A stretch of 64,000 bases of DNA from Hyphomicrobiales bacterium (lineage in GTDB: Bacteria > Pseudomonadota > Alphaproteobacteria > Rhizobiales > Rhizobiaceae): positions 87,913-151,912 of the forward strand of contig UCIV01000027.1 of assembly GCA_900472575.1 (NCBI GenBank), in the 5' to 3' direction. Positions 26,301-34,395 of the stretch are shown piece by piece. The position numbers and the translations under genes are program-made. The notes beneath the pieces are model-generated. The model did no database searches, was not told the DNA's origin, and saw nothing but the letters and a program-made list of their open reading frames with translations. Positions within the stretch are counted from its first letter, which is position 1, and every line of letters starts with the position of its first letter.

Positions 26301-28419
26301 GGAGCTCTACGAGGATCTGCTGACCAAGGTCGACAGCGAGGACCGCGTCTCGCGCAAACGCCTCGAGCGGTTGAAGGAGGGGCTACAGGAGCGGCTGGAG
26401 GGCCTCGCGACCCGCAAGGACGATCTCCTGACGATCTCGGAGATCGGCGTCGACCAGATCGTCGTCGACGAGGCGCAGGAATTCCGCAAGCTGTCCTTCG
26501 CCACAAACATGTCGACGCTGAAGGGCATCGATCCGAACGGCTCGCAGCGCGCCTGGGATCTCTATGTGAAGTCCCGCTATATCGAGACGAAGAACCCCGG
26601 CCGGGCACTGGTGCTGGCGTCGGGCACGCCGATCACCAATACGCTGGGCGAGATGTTCTCAATCCAGCGCCTGCTTGGGCAAGCCGCCCTTGCCGAGCGC
26701 GGACTGCATGAATTCGATGCCTGGGCATCCTGCTTCGGCGACACGACGACCGAACTCGAGATTCAGCCCTCCGGCAAATACAAGCCGGTCAGCCGTTTCG
26801 CCTCCTTCGTCAACGTGCCTGAGCTGATCGCCATGTTCCGCTCGTTTGCCGATGTCGTTATGCCGGATGACCTTCGGCAGTATGTGAGGGTGCCCCACCT
26901 CTCCACCGGCCGGCGGCAGATCCTGACGGCCAAACCGACGGCGCTGTTCAAGACCTATCAGCAGACGCTCGATGCCAGGATCAAAGCAATCGAAAAGCGC
27001 GAAGGGCCGGCCAAGCCCGGTGACGACATCCTGCTCTCGGTCATCACCGATGGCCGCCACGCCGCGATCGATCTGCGCTTCGTCATGCCGGCCGCTGGAA
27101 ATGAAGACGATAACAAGCTCAATCTTCTCATCCGCAATGCCCACCGGATCTGGAAGGAGACTGGAGAAGCCATCTACCGGCGCCCCGATGGCAAGGACTT
27201 CGATCTGCCGGGCGCCGCGCAGATGATCTTTTCCGATCTCGGCACCATCAATGTCGAAAAGACTCGCGGCTTCTCCGCCTATCGCTTCATTCGCAACGAG
27301 CTGATCCGGCTCGGCGTACCGGCCTCCGAGATTGCCTTCATGCAGGACTATAAGAAGACGGAAGCCAAACAGCGTCTGTTCGGCGATGTCCGCGCCGGCA
27401 AGGTCCGCTTTCTGATCGGTTCGTCGGAAACCATGGGCACTGGCGTCAACGCCCAGCTTCGGCTCAAAGCGCTCCACCATCTCGACGTGCCGTGGCTGCC
27501 GTCGCAGATCGAACAGCGCGAGGGACGCATCGTCCGTCAGGGCAATCAGCATGAGGAGGTCGATATCTTCGCCTATGCCACTGAAGGTTCCCTCGACGCC
27601 TCCATGTGGCAGAACAACGAGCGCAAAGCCCGTTTCATCGCCGCCGCCCTGTCCGGCGATACCTCGATCCGGCGATTGGAGGATATCGGTGACGGCGCCG
27701 CCAACCAGTTCGCCATGGCGAAAGCCATCGCGTCGGGCGACGAGCGGCTGATGCAGAAGGCGGGACTGGAGGCCGATATCGCACGGCTCGAACGGCTGCG
27801 GGCCGCCCATGAAGACGACCAATATGCCGTTCGCCGGCAGATGCGTGATGCCGAGCGTGAGATCGAGGTCTCGTCCAGGCGCATTGGCGAGATCGGCCAA
27901 GACATGGTGCGGCTTAAGCCGACCGCCGGCGATGCCTTCAGCATGACTGTGCTCGGCGAGAACCATACCGAGCGCAAGGAGGCCGGTCGCGCCCTGATGA
28001 AAGAGGTCCTCACGCTGCTGCAGTTGCAGAGGCAAGGCGAGGTGCATCTGGGGACGATCGGCGGCTTCGATCTCGTCTATGAGGGCGAGCAATTCGGTAA
28101 GGGCGATGGCTATCGTTACGAGACGCCGCTTCAGCGAACCGGCGCAGACTACGAGATCGAATTGCCTGTGACAGTGACGCCGCTCGGGGCGATTTCGCGC
28201 CTCGAACATGCGCTCGACGGGTTCGACGAGGAACGGGTACGTTATCGCCAGCGGTTAGAGGAGTACCGACGCCGGCTGACCTCGTATCAGTCACGACAGA
28301 GTGGGGAGTTTGCCTTCGGTGATGAGCTTGCCGACAAGCGCCGGAAGCTCCGAGAAGTCGAGGAAGCGCTCGCGAACTCCCTGCTCGACGACGTGGACAC
28401 CGAAAGGACGGCCGCTTAG
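23305..28419 (+). CDS. Giant fused DNA methyltransferase-like and SNF2-type helicase protein
   Basis: The 1704-residue protein starts after AAGGAG (8 nt spacing). An N6-adenine methyltransferase-like domain has the SAM motif RVLEPGIGTGLFPALMP (about residues 195-211) and a catalytic motif NPPS at about 262 where NPPY/F is usual. A helicase superfamily 2 core follows: Walker A VGAGKT (about 897-902), DEAQ box (about 1055), and C-terminal QREGRIVRQGNQ (about 1402). The architecture resembles plasmid and phage methylase-helicase proteins such as P1 DarB. It may protect incoming DNA; the tyrosine-to-serine change makes methylation doubtful. Its stop codon overlaps the convergent mqsA stop by 3 bp. 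Confidence 0.9.
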   Translation: MSNDPFTLDMFGSSALSSGLGLGVTVFGAFSPAAANDDDPEPTPPASGPASAPPGAAVHARPPSRPRRLRANFYLEGDRGLPSSWKDRVRANVAAILIAHNISRQDRPATPKEQAQLIRFTGFGASELANGMFRRPGEVDFRQGWHDLGSSLETAISEADYASLARCTQYAHFTPEFIIRAIWSGIQRLGWRGGRVLEPGIGTGLFPALMPEAHRNSSYVTGVELDPVIARIVKLLQPKARIIEGDFSRTDLTPIYDLAIGNPPSSDRIVRSDRAHRSLGLRLHDYFIARSIDLLKPGALAAFVTSHGTMDKTGMTAREHIAKSADLIAAIRLPEGSFRRDAGTDVVVDILFFRKRKAGEPEGNQTWLDVEEVRPATDGEGAIRVNRWFGRHPDFVLGSHALTSAPFGETYTCRPRAGEDLENALKAVVSLLPKGLYDGEPTAIDIDLEDELGEIVDLQPKDRTIREGSFFLDRSKGLMQMLDGAAVPVTVRKGRTGDGISEKHVRIISKLIPIRDAVREVLKAQEQDRPWRDSQVRLRIAWSTFIRDFGPINHTTVSIQEDPETSEVKETHRQPNLAPFRDDPDCWLVASIEDYDLETDTAKPGPIFSERVIAPPVAPTITSPADALAVVLNERGHVDIDHIAELLHSDPATVVDELGEEVFRDPIDGSWSTADGYLSGAVRTKLAAAQAAAELDPAYERNVRALRGVQPADLPPSDITARLGAPWIPAADVVAFVKEKMEADIRIHHMPELGSWTVEARQLGYSAAGTSEWGTNRRHAGELLADALNSRVPQIFDVSKDVDGERRVLNVVDTEAARDKLQRIKQAFQDWVWTDPDRTDRLARDYNDRFNNIAPRKFDGSHLKLPGASGAFTLYGHQKRGIWRIIADGSTYLAHAVGAGKTMTMAAAIMEQRRLGLIAKAMLVVPGHCLAQAAREFLALYPNARILVADETNFTKDKRARFLSRAATATWDAIIITHSAFRFIAVPSAFEQQMIQDELELYEDLLTKVDSEDRVSRKRLERLKEGLQERLEGLATRKDDLLTISEIGVDQIVVDEAQEFRKLSFATNMSTLKGIDPNGSQRAWDLYVKSRYIETKNPGRALVLASGTPITNTLGEMFSIQRLLGQAALAERGLHEFDAWASCFGDTTTELEIQPSGKYKPVSRFASFVNVPELIAMFRSFADVVMPDDLRQYVRVPHLSTGRRQILTAKPTALFKTYQQTLDARIKAIEKREGPAKPGDDILLSVITDGRHAAIDLRFVMPAAGNEDDNKLNLLIRNAHRIWKETGEAIYRRPDGKDFDLPGAAQMIFSDLGTINVEKTRGFSAYRFIRNELIRLGVPASEIAFMQDYKKTEAKQRLFGDVRAGKVRFLIGSSETMGTGVNAQLRLKALHHLDVPWLPSQIEQREGRIVRQGNQHEEVDIFAYATEGSLDASMWQNNERKARFIAAALSGDTSIRRLEDIGDGAANQFAMAKAIASGDERLMQKAGLEADIARLERLRAAHEDDQYAVRRQMRDAEREIEVSSRRIGEIGQDMVRLKPTAGDAFSMTVLGENHTERKEAGRALMKEVLTLLQLQRQGEVHLGTIGGFDLVYEGEQFGKGDGYRYETPLQRTGADYEIELPVTVTPLGAISRLEHALDGFDEERVRYRQRLEEYRRRLTSYQSRQSGEFAFGDELADKRRKLREVEEALANSLLDDVDTERTAA

Positions 28420-28847
28420 CCGGTCTGTTGACGCAATTCGTCAACCAGTTCCGGGTGACGGTCAAGGAGACGCAGCAACTGACTGGTCGGCCCGCTCGGC
28501 TCGACCAGTCCGCGTTCGTACTTGTCGAAGGCGTTCTCACCGACCTTGAGAATGCCTCCTGCCTCCCGCTGCGACAGGTTCAGTTTCTGTCGCACACGCC
28601 GGATCGTGGTGGGTGAGGGAATACCCTCGACCTCTTCCTTCAGCGCGCGCAGCGCCGCATCCGTCACCTCCATGTCGTCGCCAACATGCACGCCGTCGTC
28701 GCCTTTTTCCGGATAATAGCCGGGAAGATCGACTGTCCTACTCTTGCCCTTATAGGTCACAACAAACGGGCGAACGTCGCGGCGCAGGACCTCACCGGTC
28801 TCCGGGGAAACCATCGTGTCGGGCAGTATCTTTTCTGCAGATGCCAT
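28416..28847 (-). CDS. mqsA: MqsA-family antitoxin without zinc-binding cysteines
   Basis: The 143-residue protein has an N-terminal beta domain (VRPFVVTYKGKSRTVDLPGY) and a C-terminal HTH-XRE domain (about residues 80-140) with IRRVRQKLNLSQREAGGILKVGENAFDKYERG and TSQLLRLLDRHPELVDEL, closely patterned on MqsA. The N-terminal domain of MqsA normally binds zinc with four cysteines; this protein contains no cysteine at all. It follows the toxin gene by 1 bp. It should neutralise MqsR and repress the operon through its HTH. Confidence 0.88.
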   Translation of the reverse strand: MASAEKILPDTMVSPETGEVLRRDVRPFVVTYKGKSRTVDLPGYYPEKGDDGVHVGDDMEVTDAALRALKEEVEGIPSPTTIRRVRQKLNLSQREAGGILKVGENAFDKYERGLVEPSGPTSQLLRLLDRHPELVDELRQQTG

Positions 28848-28848
28848 C

Positions 28849-29160
28849 CTATTTCTCCTTGAACGACATGACCCGGAATTCGGTGATCACGTCCGCCTGG
28901 AATTTCACATAGAGCACCATGTCCTCGTTCGGCACGGGGACGTGGTAAACGTCCTGCCAGACGCGATGATCGGCATTGGTCGTCATCGACTTGTAGAACA
29001 TGCGCCGCTCGATCCCTGCGATCGTGGAAACGATGGCAGCGCGATCGTAACCGAGAGCCGCAGCATCACGAAGCGCCGTCGTCGTAATCGCCAGAGCCTG
29101 CAAAGACCACAAGGCAGCTTTGATTGCTTCGAGATCGTATGTCGGCCGCATCTTTTCCAT
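28849..29160 (-). CDS. mqsR: MqsR-family mRNA interferase toxin
   Basis: The 103-residue protein contains RRMFYKSMTTNADHRVWQDV and ends with FRVMSFKEK, the hallmarks of MqsR (RelE-like fold, GCU-specific mRNA cleavage in E. coli). The toxin gene precedes the antitoxin gene, as in E. coli mqsRA. The operon is inserted in the opposite orientation within a run of plus-strand plasmid genes, and would act as a plasmid addiction or phage-response module. Confidence 0.9.
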   Translation of the reverse strand: MEKMRPTYDLEAIKAALWSLQALAITTTALRDAAALGYDRAAIVSTIAGIERRMFYKSMTTNADHRVWQDVYHVPVPNEDMVLYVKFQADVITEFRVMSFKEK

Positions 29161-29456
29161 GGCCTAATATGCCACCTTATTGGGGGCAATTCAAGATGTC
29201 TGATAGGGGAGAGGGAAGGAAAGAGAACCCTCTCGCAGACCGGGCTTCCCGGCGACGCTGTCGCTCAACCGCCCCCTGCGCAACCCTGTCCGTCGTTCTC
29301 GCAAGGCTTCGCCCCGCTCGCCCTGACCGCCAGGGCCGCTCGGGCGCAGTTGCGCCGCTCCGACCGCCCTGCGGTCCGGGAGATGTCTTCGGAAGCACTG
29401 AAGGCAGCAAGGACCGGTGAGGTGCCGGCTCCAATACCCCGGAAGGAACAGATCCC

Positions 29457-31256
29457 ATGCAGATCCTCAAACTCGATCCCCGTGCGCTCAAGGGCAATCC
29501 CGACGACGCGCGCCGCTCGAAGTCGTCTCCGCAATCCGATGCGTTGCTGCTTGCGACGGTGAAGGCGGTCGGCATCATCCAGCCGCCTGTCATCTCCCCG
29601 GAAGTCGATGGCGGCAATGGCTATATCATTCAGGCCGGCCATCGCCGCGTGAAGCAGGCAATCGCGGCCGGGCTGGAAGAAATCACGGTTCTTGTCGTCG
29701 ATGCGGCCAACGACAATGGCGCCATGCGGTCGATGGTGGAGAACATCGCCCGTGAACCGCTTAATCCTGTCGATCAATGGCGCGGCATCGAGCGCCTCGT
29801 AGCACTCGGCTGGACCGAGGAAGCGATCAGCGTGGCTCTCGCATTGCCGGTCCGGCAGATCAGGAAGCTCAGGCTGCTGGCCAACGTGCTACCTGCCATG
29901 CTCGATCAGATGGGGCTTGGCGACATGCCGAACGAGCAGCAGTTGCGGAACATTGCCGCAGCCTCGCTCGACGAGCAGAAAGAGGTCTGGAAGGGCAACA
30001 AGCCGAAGAAGTCCGAGCGGGCCGACTGGTACAACATCTCCCGCCAACTCTCCAAGACCCGCATGTTCGCCAGGGATGCGAGCTTCGGCGATAATCTCGC
30101 GAGCGCCTATGGCATCGAATGGGTTGAGGATCTGTTTGCTCCGGCCGATCAGGACAGCCGCTACACGACCAATGTCGAAGCGTTCCTGGGCGCGCAGCAG
30201 GAATGGATGACGAGCAACCTTCCGAAGAGGGGTACGATCATCGAGGTCAACAATTGGGGTCAGCCGGAACTGCCGAAGAAGGCGGAGCGCGTTTACGGCA
30301 AGCCGTCGAAGTCCGACTATGTCGGCATGTATGTCGACCGTGATGGCAAGGTTCAGTCGGTCCCCTACCGGATGCCCGAGGAAAAAAGGAAAACAAAAGC
30401 CGACTCGTCCACGACGGGCGCTGCCGGGGACCTCGACAAAGACGCGATCGTCGATGCGCCGAAGTCCCGCCCGGACGTGACCCAGAAAGGACAGGACATG
30501 ATCGGTGATTTCCGCACCGACGCCCTCCACGAGGCGCTCGGCCGTGCGCCGATTGAAGACGACACGCTAATGGCGTTGCTCGTGCTTGCCTTCGCTGGCC
30601 TGAACGTCCGCATCGATTCCGGTGCGAACGACAATGTGTTCGGCTCGAAGCGCTTTAAGCGCCACGCCGCCCGGCTGATCGGCGAAGACGGAAAGCTCAC
30701 CTTCGACGGGGAGACGCTACGGGTCGCTGCCCGCTCTGTGCTGATAGATGTCCTGTCGTGCCGGCGTGGAATGTCAAACAGCGGTGTTGTCTCCCGCATC
30801 GCAGGGGAAGCCATCGGCGCCGACAGCTTCTTAGCCAACATGGGCTCGGAAGATTTCCTTTTGTGCCTCTCGCGTCAGGCGCTGGAAGCAGCGGCGAAGG
30901 AGGCGAATGTGCTTCCACGCCAGAAGGTCCGGGAAACGCGCACCGCGCTGATCGACCATTTCAAAGAGGGTCACTTCGTGCATGCGTCGGCGCTGTTTGC
31001 GCCGGATGCTAGCGAGATTGCCAATCTGATGAAGCAAGCCGAGTATCTCGACGTCGATGAGGCATCGGCCGACACCGATGCAAAAGCCCCGGAGGATGAC
31101 GCTACCGATGGCAGCGCCGTCGATCGAAACCCCGCGAGCGAGGATGGCGGTCTCGATCCGTCCGAGGGCGAAGATGATCTTCCGGAAACGTTCGATGGTG
31201 ATGCCGACGAGGCCGATCTGGATGAGCAGGACGCCTACGGGATCGCGGCGGAGTAA
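29457..31256 (+). CDS. ParB/RepB-like nucleoid or plasmid protein
   Basis: The 599-residue protein has an N-terminal ParB domain: QPPVISPEVDGGNGYIIQAG, the CTPase-type GHRRVKQAIAAG box and ENIAREPLNPVDQWRGIERL, then a KorB-like HTH region (ISVALALPVRQIRKLRLL). The remaining 400 residues contain unrecognised helical segments and a very acidic tail (about residues 540-599). No ParA gene is adjacent, and it is longer than partition ParB proteins, so it is more likely a ParB-like accessory protein than the plasmid's partition factor. A strong terminator follows. Confidence 0.85.
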   Translation: MQILKLDPRALKGNPDDARRSKSSPQSDALLLATVKAVGIIQPPVISPEVDGGNGYIIQAGHRRVKQAIAAGLEEITVLVVDAANDNGAMRSMVENIAREPLNPVDQWRGIERLVALGWTEEAISVALALPVRQIRKLRLLANVLPAMLDQMGLGDMPNEQQLRNIAAASLDEQKEVWKGNKPKKSERADWYNISRQLSKTRMFARDASFGDNLASAYGIEWVEDLFAPADQDSRYTTNVEAFLGAQQEWMTSNLPKRGTIIEVNNWGQPELPKKAERVYGKPSKSDYVGMYVDRDGKVQSVPYRMPEEKRKTKADSSTTGAAGDLDKDAIVDAPKSRPDVTQKGQDMIGDFRTDALHEALGRAPIEDDTLMALLVLAFAGLNVRIDSGANDNVFGSKRFKRHAARLIGEDGKLTFDGETLRVAARSVLIDVLSCRRGMSNSGVVSRIAGEAIGADSFLANMGSEDFLLCLSRQALEAAAKEANVLPRQKVRETRTALIDHFKEGHFVHASALFAPDASEIANLMKQAEYLDVDEASADTDAKAPEDDATDGSAVDRNPASEDGGLDPSEGEDDLPETFDGDADEADLDEQDAYGIAAE

Positions 31257-31288
31257 CCGCATCCTCCATTTCCCTTCCGAATGATCTG

Positions 31289-31323
31289 CCGCCGCCGATG
31301 GTCTCCATCGGCGGCGGTTTCGT
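31289..31323 (+). terminator. Strong Rho-independent terminator after the ParB-like gene
   Basis: CCGCCGCCGATG (31289-31300) pairs with CATCGGCGGCGG (31306-31317) over a 5-nt loop and is followed by TTTCGTTTT. Confidence 0.9.
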
Positions 31324-31357
31324 TTTCAAAACCCCTTAAAATTCAGGGAGAATTCGC

Positions 31358-31828
31358 ATGTCTGGATATCTCGCATTCTCGGCCGCGATCGGCTCACTCA
31401 TTTCCTGGTCGGACGGCATACCGCGCCCGCCAGAACGGCACAGCAAGAAGTTGGCCGTCTGGAAGACATGCAACAGCTCAGGCCGATTGATCCGGAAAGA
31501 GGACGCTCGCACCCTTGGCAGCTATATCGCGCCGGCGTCCTTCACGCTGCACGAAGGCGATATCGGCGGCCGCGGCACGATCGTCGTTGCCATCCTGAGA
31601 ACATTCAGCATCCATAGCACGTTCGCCTTCACCGTGATCGAGCGCCCGCCGATCGGATCGGTCCGCGTCTTTGATCGACCCGGACCCTCGCATGACCTGA
31701 TCCATCTCGCTGCGAACCGGGCGGCGGCCGAGGCATGGCTCAAACTCCACCGGCATCCCATGGCCGTCCTCGAAGAGGTGACGGCCGACGAAGTCGCCGC
31801 CGATCTCGTCGAGGGGAGGGCAGCATGA
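31358..31828 (+). CDS. Conserved hypothetical protein
   Basis: The 156-residue protein starts at an ATG with AGGGAG upstream. Visible features are a N-terminal SGYLAFSAAIGSLISWSDG, a polar middle and a helical C-terminus (AANRAAAEAWLKLHRHPMAV). I do not recognise a family. Its stop overlaps the next gene as ATGA, so it forms a three-gene unit with the DUF7007 protein and the following hypothetical. Confidence 0.7.
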   Translation: MSGYLAFSAAIGSLISWSDGIPRPPERHSKKLAVWKTCNSSGRLIRKEDARTLGSYIAPASFTLHEGDIGGRGTIVVAILRTFSIHSTFAFTVIERPPIGSVRVFDRPGPSHDLIHLAANRAAAEAWLKLHRHPMAVLEEVTADEVAADLVEGRAA

Positions 31829-32715
31829 CGATGCCTCTTCCCCCAGACAATGCCGCTGTCTCTACCCCTGAATATTCAGGGGTAGAATTCGGCGTCAGCG
31901 CCGATGGCTTTCCGGTTGCCCGGATCGGCGAAATCACGCTTGCCATGCTGCCCTTGCCGGGGGGCGGCGGGTTTCTGGCGAGCGCGTGGCGTCAGCGTTG
32001 TCCGCTTTGCGACCTGACCCGCACTGACTTCTATAGCCACGAGGGCCGGCTTGCCGACGAGGCTGCTTTCCGGGCGCGGGTGCTGGAGACGGCCGAGCAC
32101 AGGCGCGAGCTGGCTCTGCTCGATCGCGTGCAGACGCGGATATCCTGCACCACGCCATGGGGTGCTTCGCAGATCGCCACGGTCTATGCAGAAGGCATCG
32201 TCTTGCATGTCACCGCCGGTCACGGCGGCTTCGAGCTCTCGGCCGAACGAAACAGCAAGGTTCATCCGATGCTGCGGGCGGAGGACGGCTGGTACGAAGA
32301 GGATTGCGCCTGGTCGATCGTCACTTTCACCTATCCGCAGCTCTTCACGTCCTATGAGCGGCGGTGCGCCGAAAGGCAACTCAAGGATTGGTGGCCGGAA
32401 GCATGGGAAGCAATTTCAGGGCAGGTCCTGGTGCCGGGCGAATCCCACGCGAAAGACCGCAAGGCGTTCGAGCTGGCGCATGCTGACGATTGGGTGGTGA
32501 TCTCGGCTCTCAGATCCGATCATCATCCCGGCATGACCGAGGTGATTGCCACCCGCGGCGGCAAGCGTGACTATCATGTCGACGAGCGCCGCTTTCTGGT
32601 TCCGGCCACCGAGTATGAGGTCGGTCGCTTCGGCTTCGTGATCGATGAAGCGCGCCATTCCGCCTATGACGGCCCTTCCAGCTTTGTCTCGTGGTCGGGG
32701 AGGAGCGCGGCATGA
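31825..32715 (+). CDS. DUF7007-type hypothetical protein
   Basis: The 296-residue protein contains TPWGASQIATVYAEGIVLHV, HGGFELSAERNSKVHPMLR and DGWYEEDCAWSIVTFTYPQL, followed by a region with SYERRCAERQLKDWWPEAWE; this is the pattern of DUF7007 proteins on rhizobial plasmids, function unknown. A CxxC pair (RCPLCDLTR, about residue 55) may bind metal. The start is the ATG coupled to the previous stop. A 26-bp perfect palindrome lies inside codons 13-21. Confidence 0.75.
   Translation: MTMPLPPDNAAVSTPEYSGVEFGVSADGFPVARIGEITLAMLPLPGGGGFLASAWRQRCPLCDLTRTDFYSHEGRLADEAAFRARVLETAEHRRELALLDRVQTRISCTTPWGASQIATVYAEGIVLHVTAGHGGFELSAERNSKVHPMLRAEDGWYEEDCAWSIVTFTYPQLFTSYERRCAERQLKDWWPEAWEAISGQVLVPGESHAKDRKAFELAHADDWVVISALRSDHHPGMTEVIATRGGKRDYHVDERRFLVPATEYEVGRFGFVIDEARHSAYDGPSSFVSWSGRSAA
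31861..31886. repeat. 26-bp perfect palindrome inside the DUF7007 gene
   Basis: The half sites TCTACCCCTGAAT and ATTCAGGGGTAGA are exact reverse complements with no spacer. It lies 36 bp after the start codon and is translated as STPEYSGVE. Such a long perfect palindrome in coding sequence is unlikely by chance and may be a protein-binding or transcription-attenuating site. Confidence 0.8.
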
Positions 32716-33092
32716 CGACGGTCAGTCCCGATTTTCTTCTGTTGCGTATGCAAGCATCGCGCCGCGAGACGCGCCACCATCTCGATTTGGTGCTGCGACA
32801 GATTGCAGCCCGTGCCGAGCGTGTGACGGTCACGCAGAAGGCGAAGTCCAGCGGCCGTACGCACAAAAGGTCGGGGTCACGCTGGACGCCCTCCGACGAA
32901 CGGCTGTTCCAGTCTCATCTTCATGCATTGGAATTTCGACGCCGGGGCGAGATCGAAGTGCTGTCGCGCAAGCTCGCCCGGCAGGATGCGGCGATCGCCG
33001 TTCTTAAGGCCAGGCTGGAACCGCATGCTGACGTCAACGGAAGCGAACTGCTTCCCTGGTTCATCGGGCAGTCGCCGGACAGTTCGTCATGA
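32712..33092 (+). CDS. Hypothetical basic helical protein
   Basis: The 126-residue protein starts at an ATG overlapping the stop of the DUF7007 gene (ATGA). It is rich in arginine and predicted helical, with DFLLLRMQASRRETRHHLDL, a basic linker and a second long helix LHALEFRRRGEIEVLSRKLA with heptad-like leucine spacing (about residues 74-105), possibly coiled coil. No family recognised. Confidence 0.65.
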   Translation: MTTVSPDFLLLRMQASRRETRHHLDLVLRQIAARAERVTVTQKAKSSGRTHKRSGSRWTPSDERLFQSHLHALEFRRRGEIEVLSRKLARQDAAIAVLKARLEPHADVNGSELLPWFIGQSPDSSS

Positions 33093-33482
33093 CGTGGCGA
33101 CAGGCTCCGGATCGGCGGCGATAAAGACGGCAGCATTGCGGTGGAGCCGGCGCGCATCCTGCATGAAATCCCTCCCGGTGCTGACATCTGGTGTCGGCCC
33201 ATTGGCCGGCCTGTCCTCCGGTTTTGCTGCGGTCTGAACCAGCGCCCGTTCGGTTCAAGGCCGCGTTCCGCGCCGCGAGGCGGCCGGTCATGCCGCTCTC
33301 GACAAAACAGCCATACGGGCATCGCAGGTCTGGAAGACCCGCTTGTCCGCATGACTGCTTCGCTCGGTCTGGCCTGCCCGGACCCTGAACCGCCCGGCTT
33401 GCGCCGGTTCCTGTCGACCGCACCGAAGGACAGACCGGCCAAGGGGGCCGGAACCGCTTCGGCGAACCGAAAGGAAACCACC
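33093..33482. other. 390-bp GC-rich leader without a gene
   Basis: One frame stays open upstream of the next gene but has the composition of non-coding GC-rich DNA. The end of the region contains two hairpins (33435-33451 and 33458-33471) close to the next start codon. Confidence 0.6.
33435..33471 (+). promoter_or_regulatory. Two leader hairpins before the 199-residue gene
   Basis: CCGGCC/GGCCGG encloses AAGGG at 33435-33451, and TTCGG/CCGAA encloses CGAA at 33458-33471. The second abuts the AAAGG ribosome-binding site. Confidence 0.5.
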
Positions 33483-34082
33483 ATGGCAAAGACCACGACC
33501 TCTTCCCGCCAACACAGCCGCCCCACCGCCCGCGTCGTGCAGCTCCGCAAGGGCGCCACCATCGAAATGGTCCGCCTGACATGCCCCGATGAAGCGCAGG
33601 CGTTGCGCATCGCCGAAAGCTTCGGTACCGCCATCCTCGACAGCGACGGCATCCGCGACATGCACGAGCGCCTGATCGTCGAGACCGCGACCGGCCTCTC
33701 CGATGGCCTCGGCGAACGGGCGATGCAAATCCATCTCCAGCGGATCGTCGGCGCCTATGTCGGATCGGCCCATGGCGCTGGGCAGTTCTACAGCAAGGCT
33801 GTCACTGAAGCACGCGATGCGACCGCCAAGAGTGCATCCGACGCTCGCGACGAGGATCTCGACGGCCCGGTCGGATACGACAGTGCCGCCCAGCGCAAGC
33901 GAGAGTTCGCCGCCGACATGGGCATTCAGGCCCACGCGCTGCGCCTGGCCGCCGAAGGCGCCGTCGCGGCTTACGAACATATTGTCGGCGAAGTGTGGAA
34001 GCCATTCGATCGCCCGGTCGACAATCCCGGCCAGACACTCGACCGCAAGGCGGCCGAGGCACAGATGGACGCTCTCGGCTGA
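33483..34082 (+). CDS. Conserved rhizobial plasmid protein of unknown function
   Basis: The 199-residue protein starts at an ATG 8 nt after AAAGG. It contains RVVQLRKGATIEMVRLTCPD, a helical stretch DGLGERAMQIHLQRIVGAYV and FAADMGIQAHALRLAAEGAV, ending near a proline-rich turn. It looks globular, acidic-helical and cytoplasmic; I know similar proteins from rhizobial plasmids but no function. A clear terminator follows, so it is transcribed alone. Confidence 0.75.
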   Translation: MAKTTTSSRQHSRPTARVVQLRKGATIEMVRLTCPDEAQALRIAESFGTAILDSDGIRDMHERLIVETATGLSDGLGERAMQIHLQRIVGAYVGSAHGAGQFYSKAVTEARDATAKSASDARDEDLDGPVGYDSAAQRKREFAADMGIQAHALRLAAEGAVAAYEHIVGEVWKPFDRPVDNPGQTLDRKAAEAQMDALG

Positions 34083-34091
34083 GACGTCTCC

Positions 34092-34117
34092 GGCGGAGCA
34101 CCTGGCTCCGCCTTTTT
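34092..34117 (+). terminator. Rho-independent terminator
   Basis: GGCGGAG (34092-34098) and CTCCGCC (34106-34112) form a stem with a 7-nt loop, followed by TTTTT, ten bases after the stop of the 199-residue gene. Confidence 0.9.
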
Positions 34118-34395
34118 CGTGACTAGACCGCCTTAACTCCAGGCGGCCATTTTTTGTGTCACCGCGAGCGAAGCTCACGGGGATAGAAAAGGAAAATGAA
34201 GAGAGAACGGAGCACGGCATTGCGGCCCCGTCCCGTTCGTCGGACCTGCAGGAGCCGGCCGCAAGCCGCAACGGCTACGCCGTCCTCCACATACGTTGCG
34301 GCCGTTCCGGTGCGGTTTCCGCCGATCGCTCCTGCGCTCAGTCCTCCGCGACGGGGCCGCGATGGGCGCGGCCTTCAGACCAAGGAGGTTTGGAC
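34118..34395. other. GC-rich leader of ardC
   Basis: This 278-bp stretch between the terminator and ardC contains no convincing gene. Its 3' end carries the leader hairpin at 34355-34373. Confidence 0.5.
34355..34373 (+). promoter_or_regulatory. Leader hairpin upstream of ardC
   Basis: GGCCGCG (34355-34361) pairs with CGCGGCC (34367-34373), loop ATGGG, 22 nt before the start codon. The string GCGATGGGCGCGGCC within it is repeated exactly upstream of the DUF736 gene. Confidence 0.55.

Noticed and set aside
26659..28209. 516-codon minus-strand ORF inside the methylase-helicase gene
   Set aside because: It mirrors the conserved helicase C-terminal region in the opposite frame; the sense strand has all expected motifs.
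33141..33482. In-frame upstream extension of the 199-residue protein
   Set aside because: The ATG at 33483 has a proper ribosome-binding site, and the extension has non-coding composition with hairpins.
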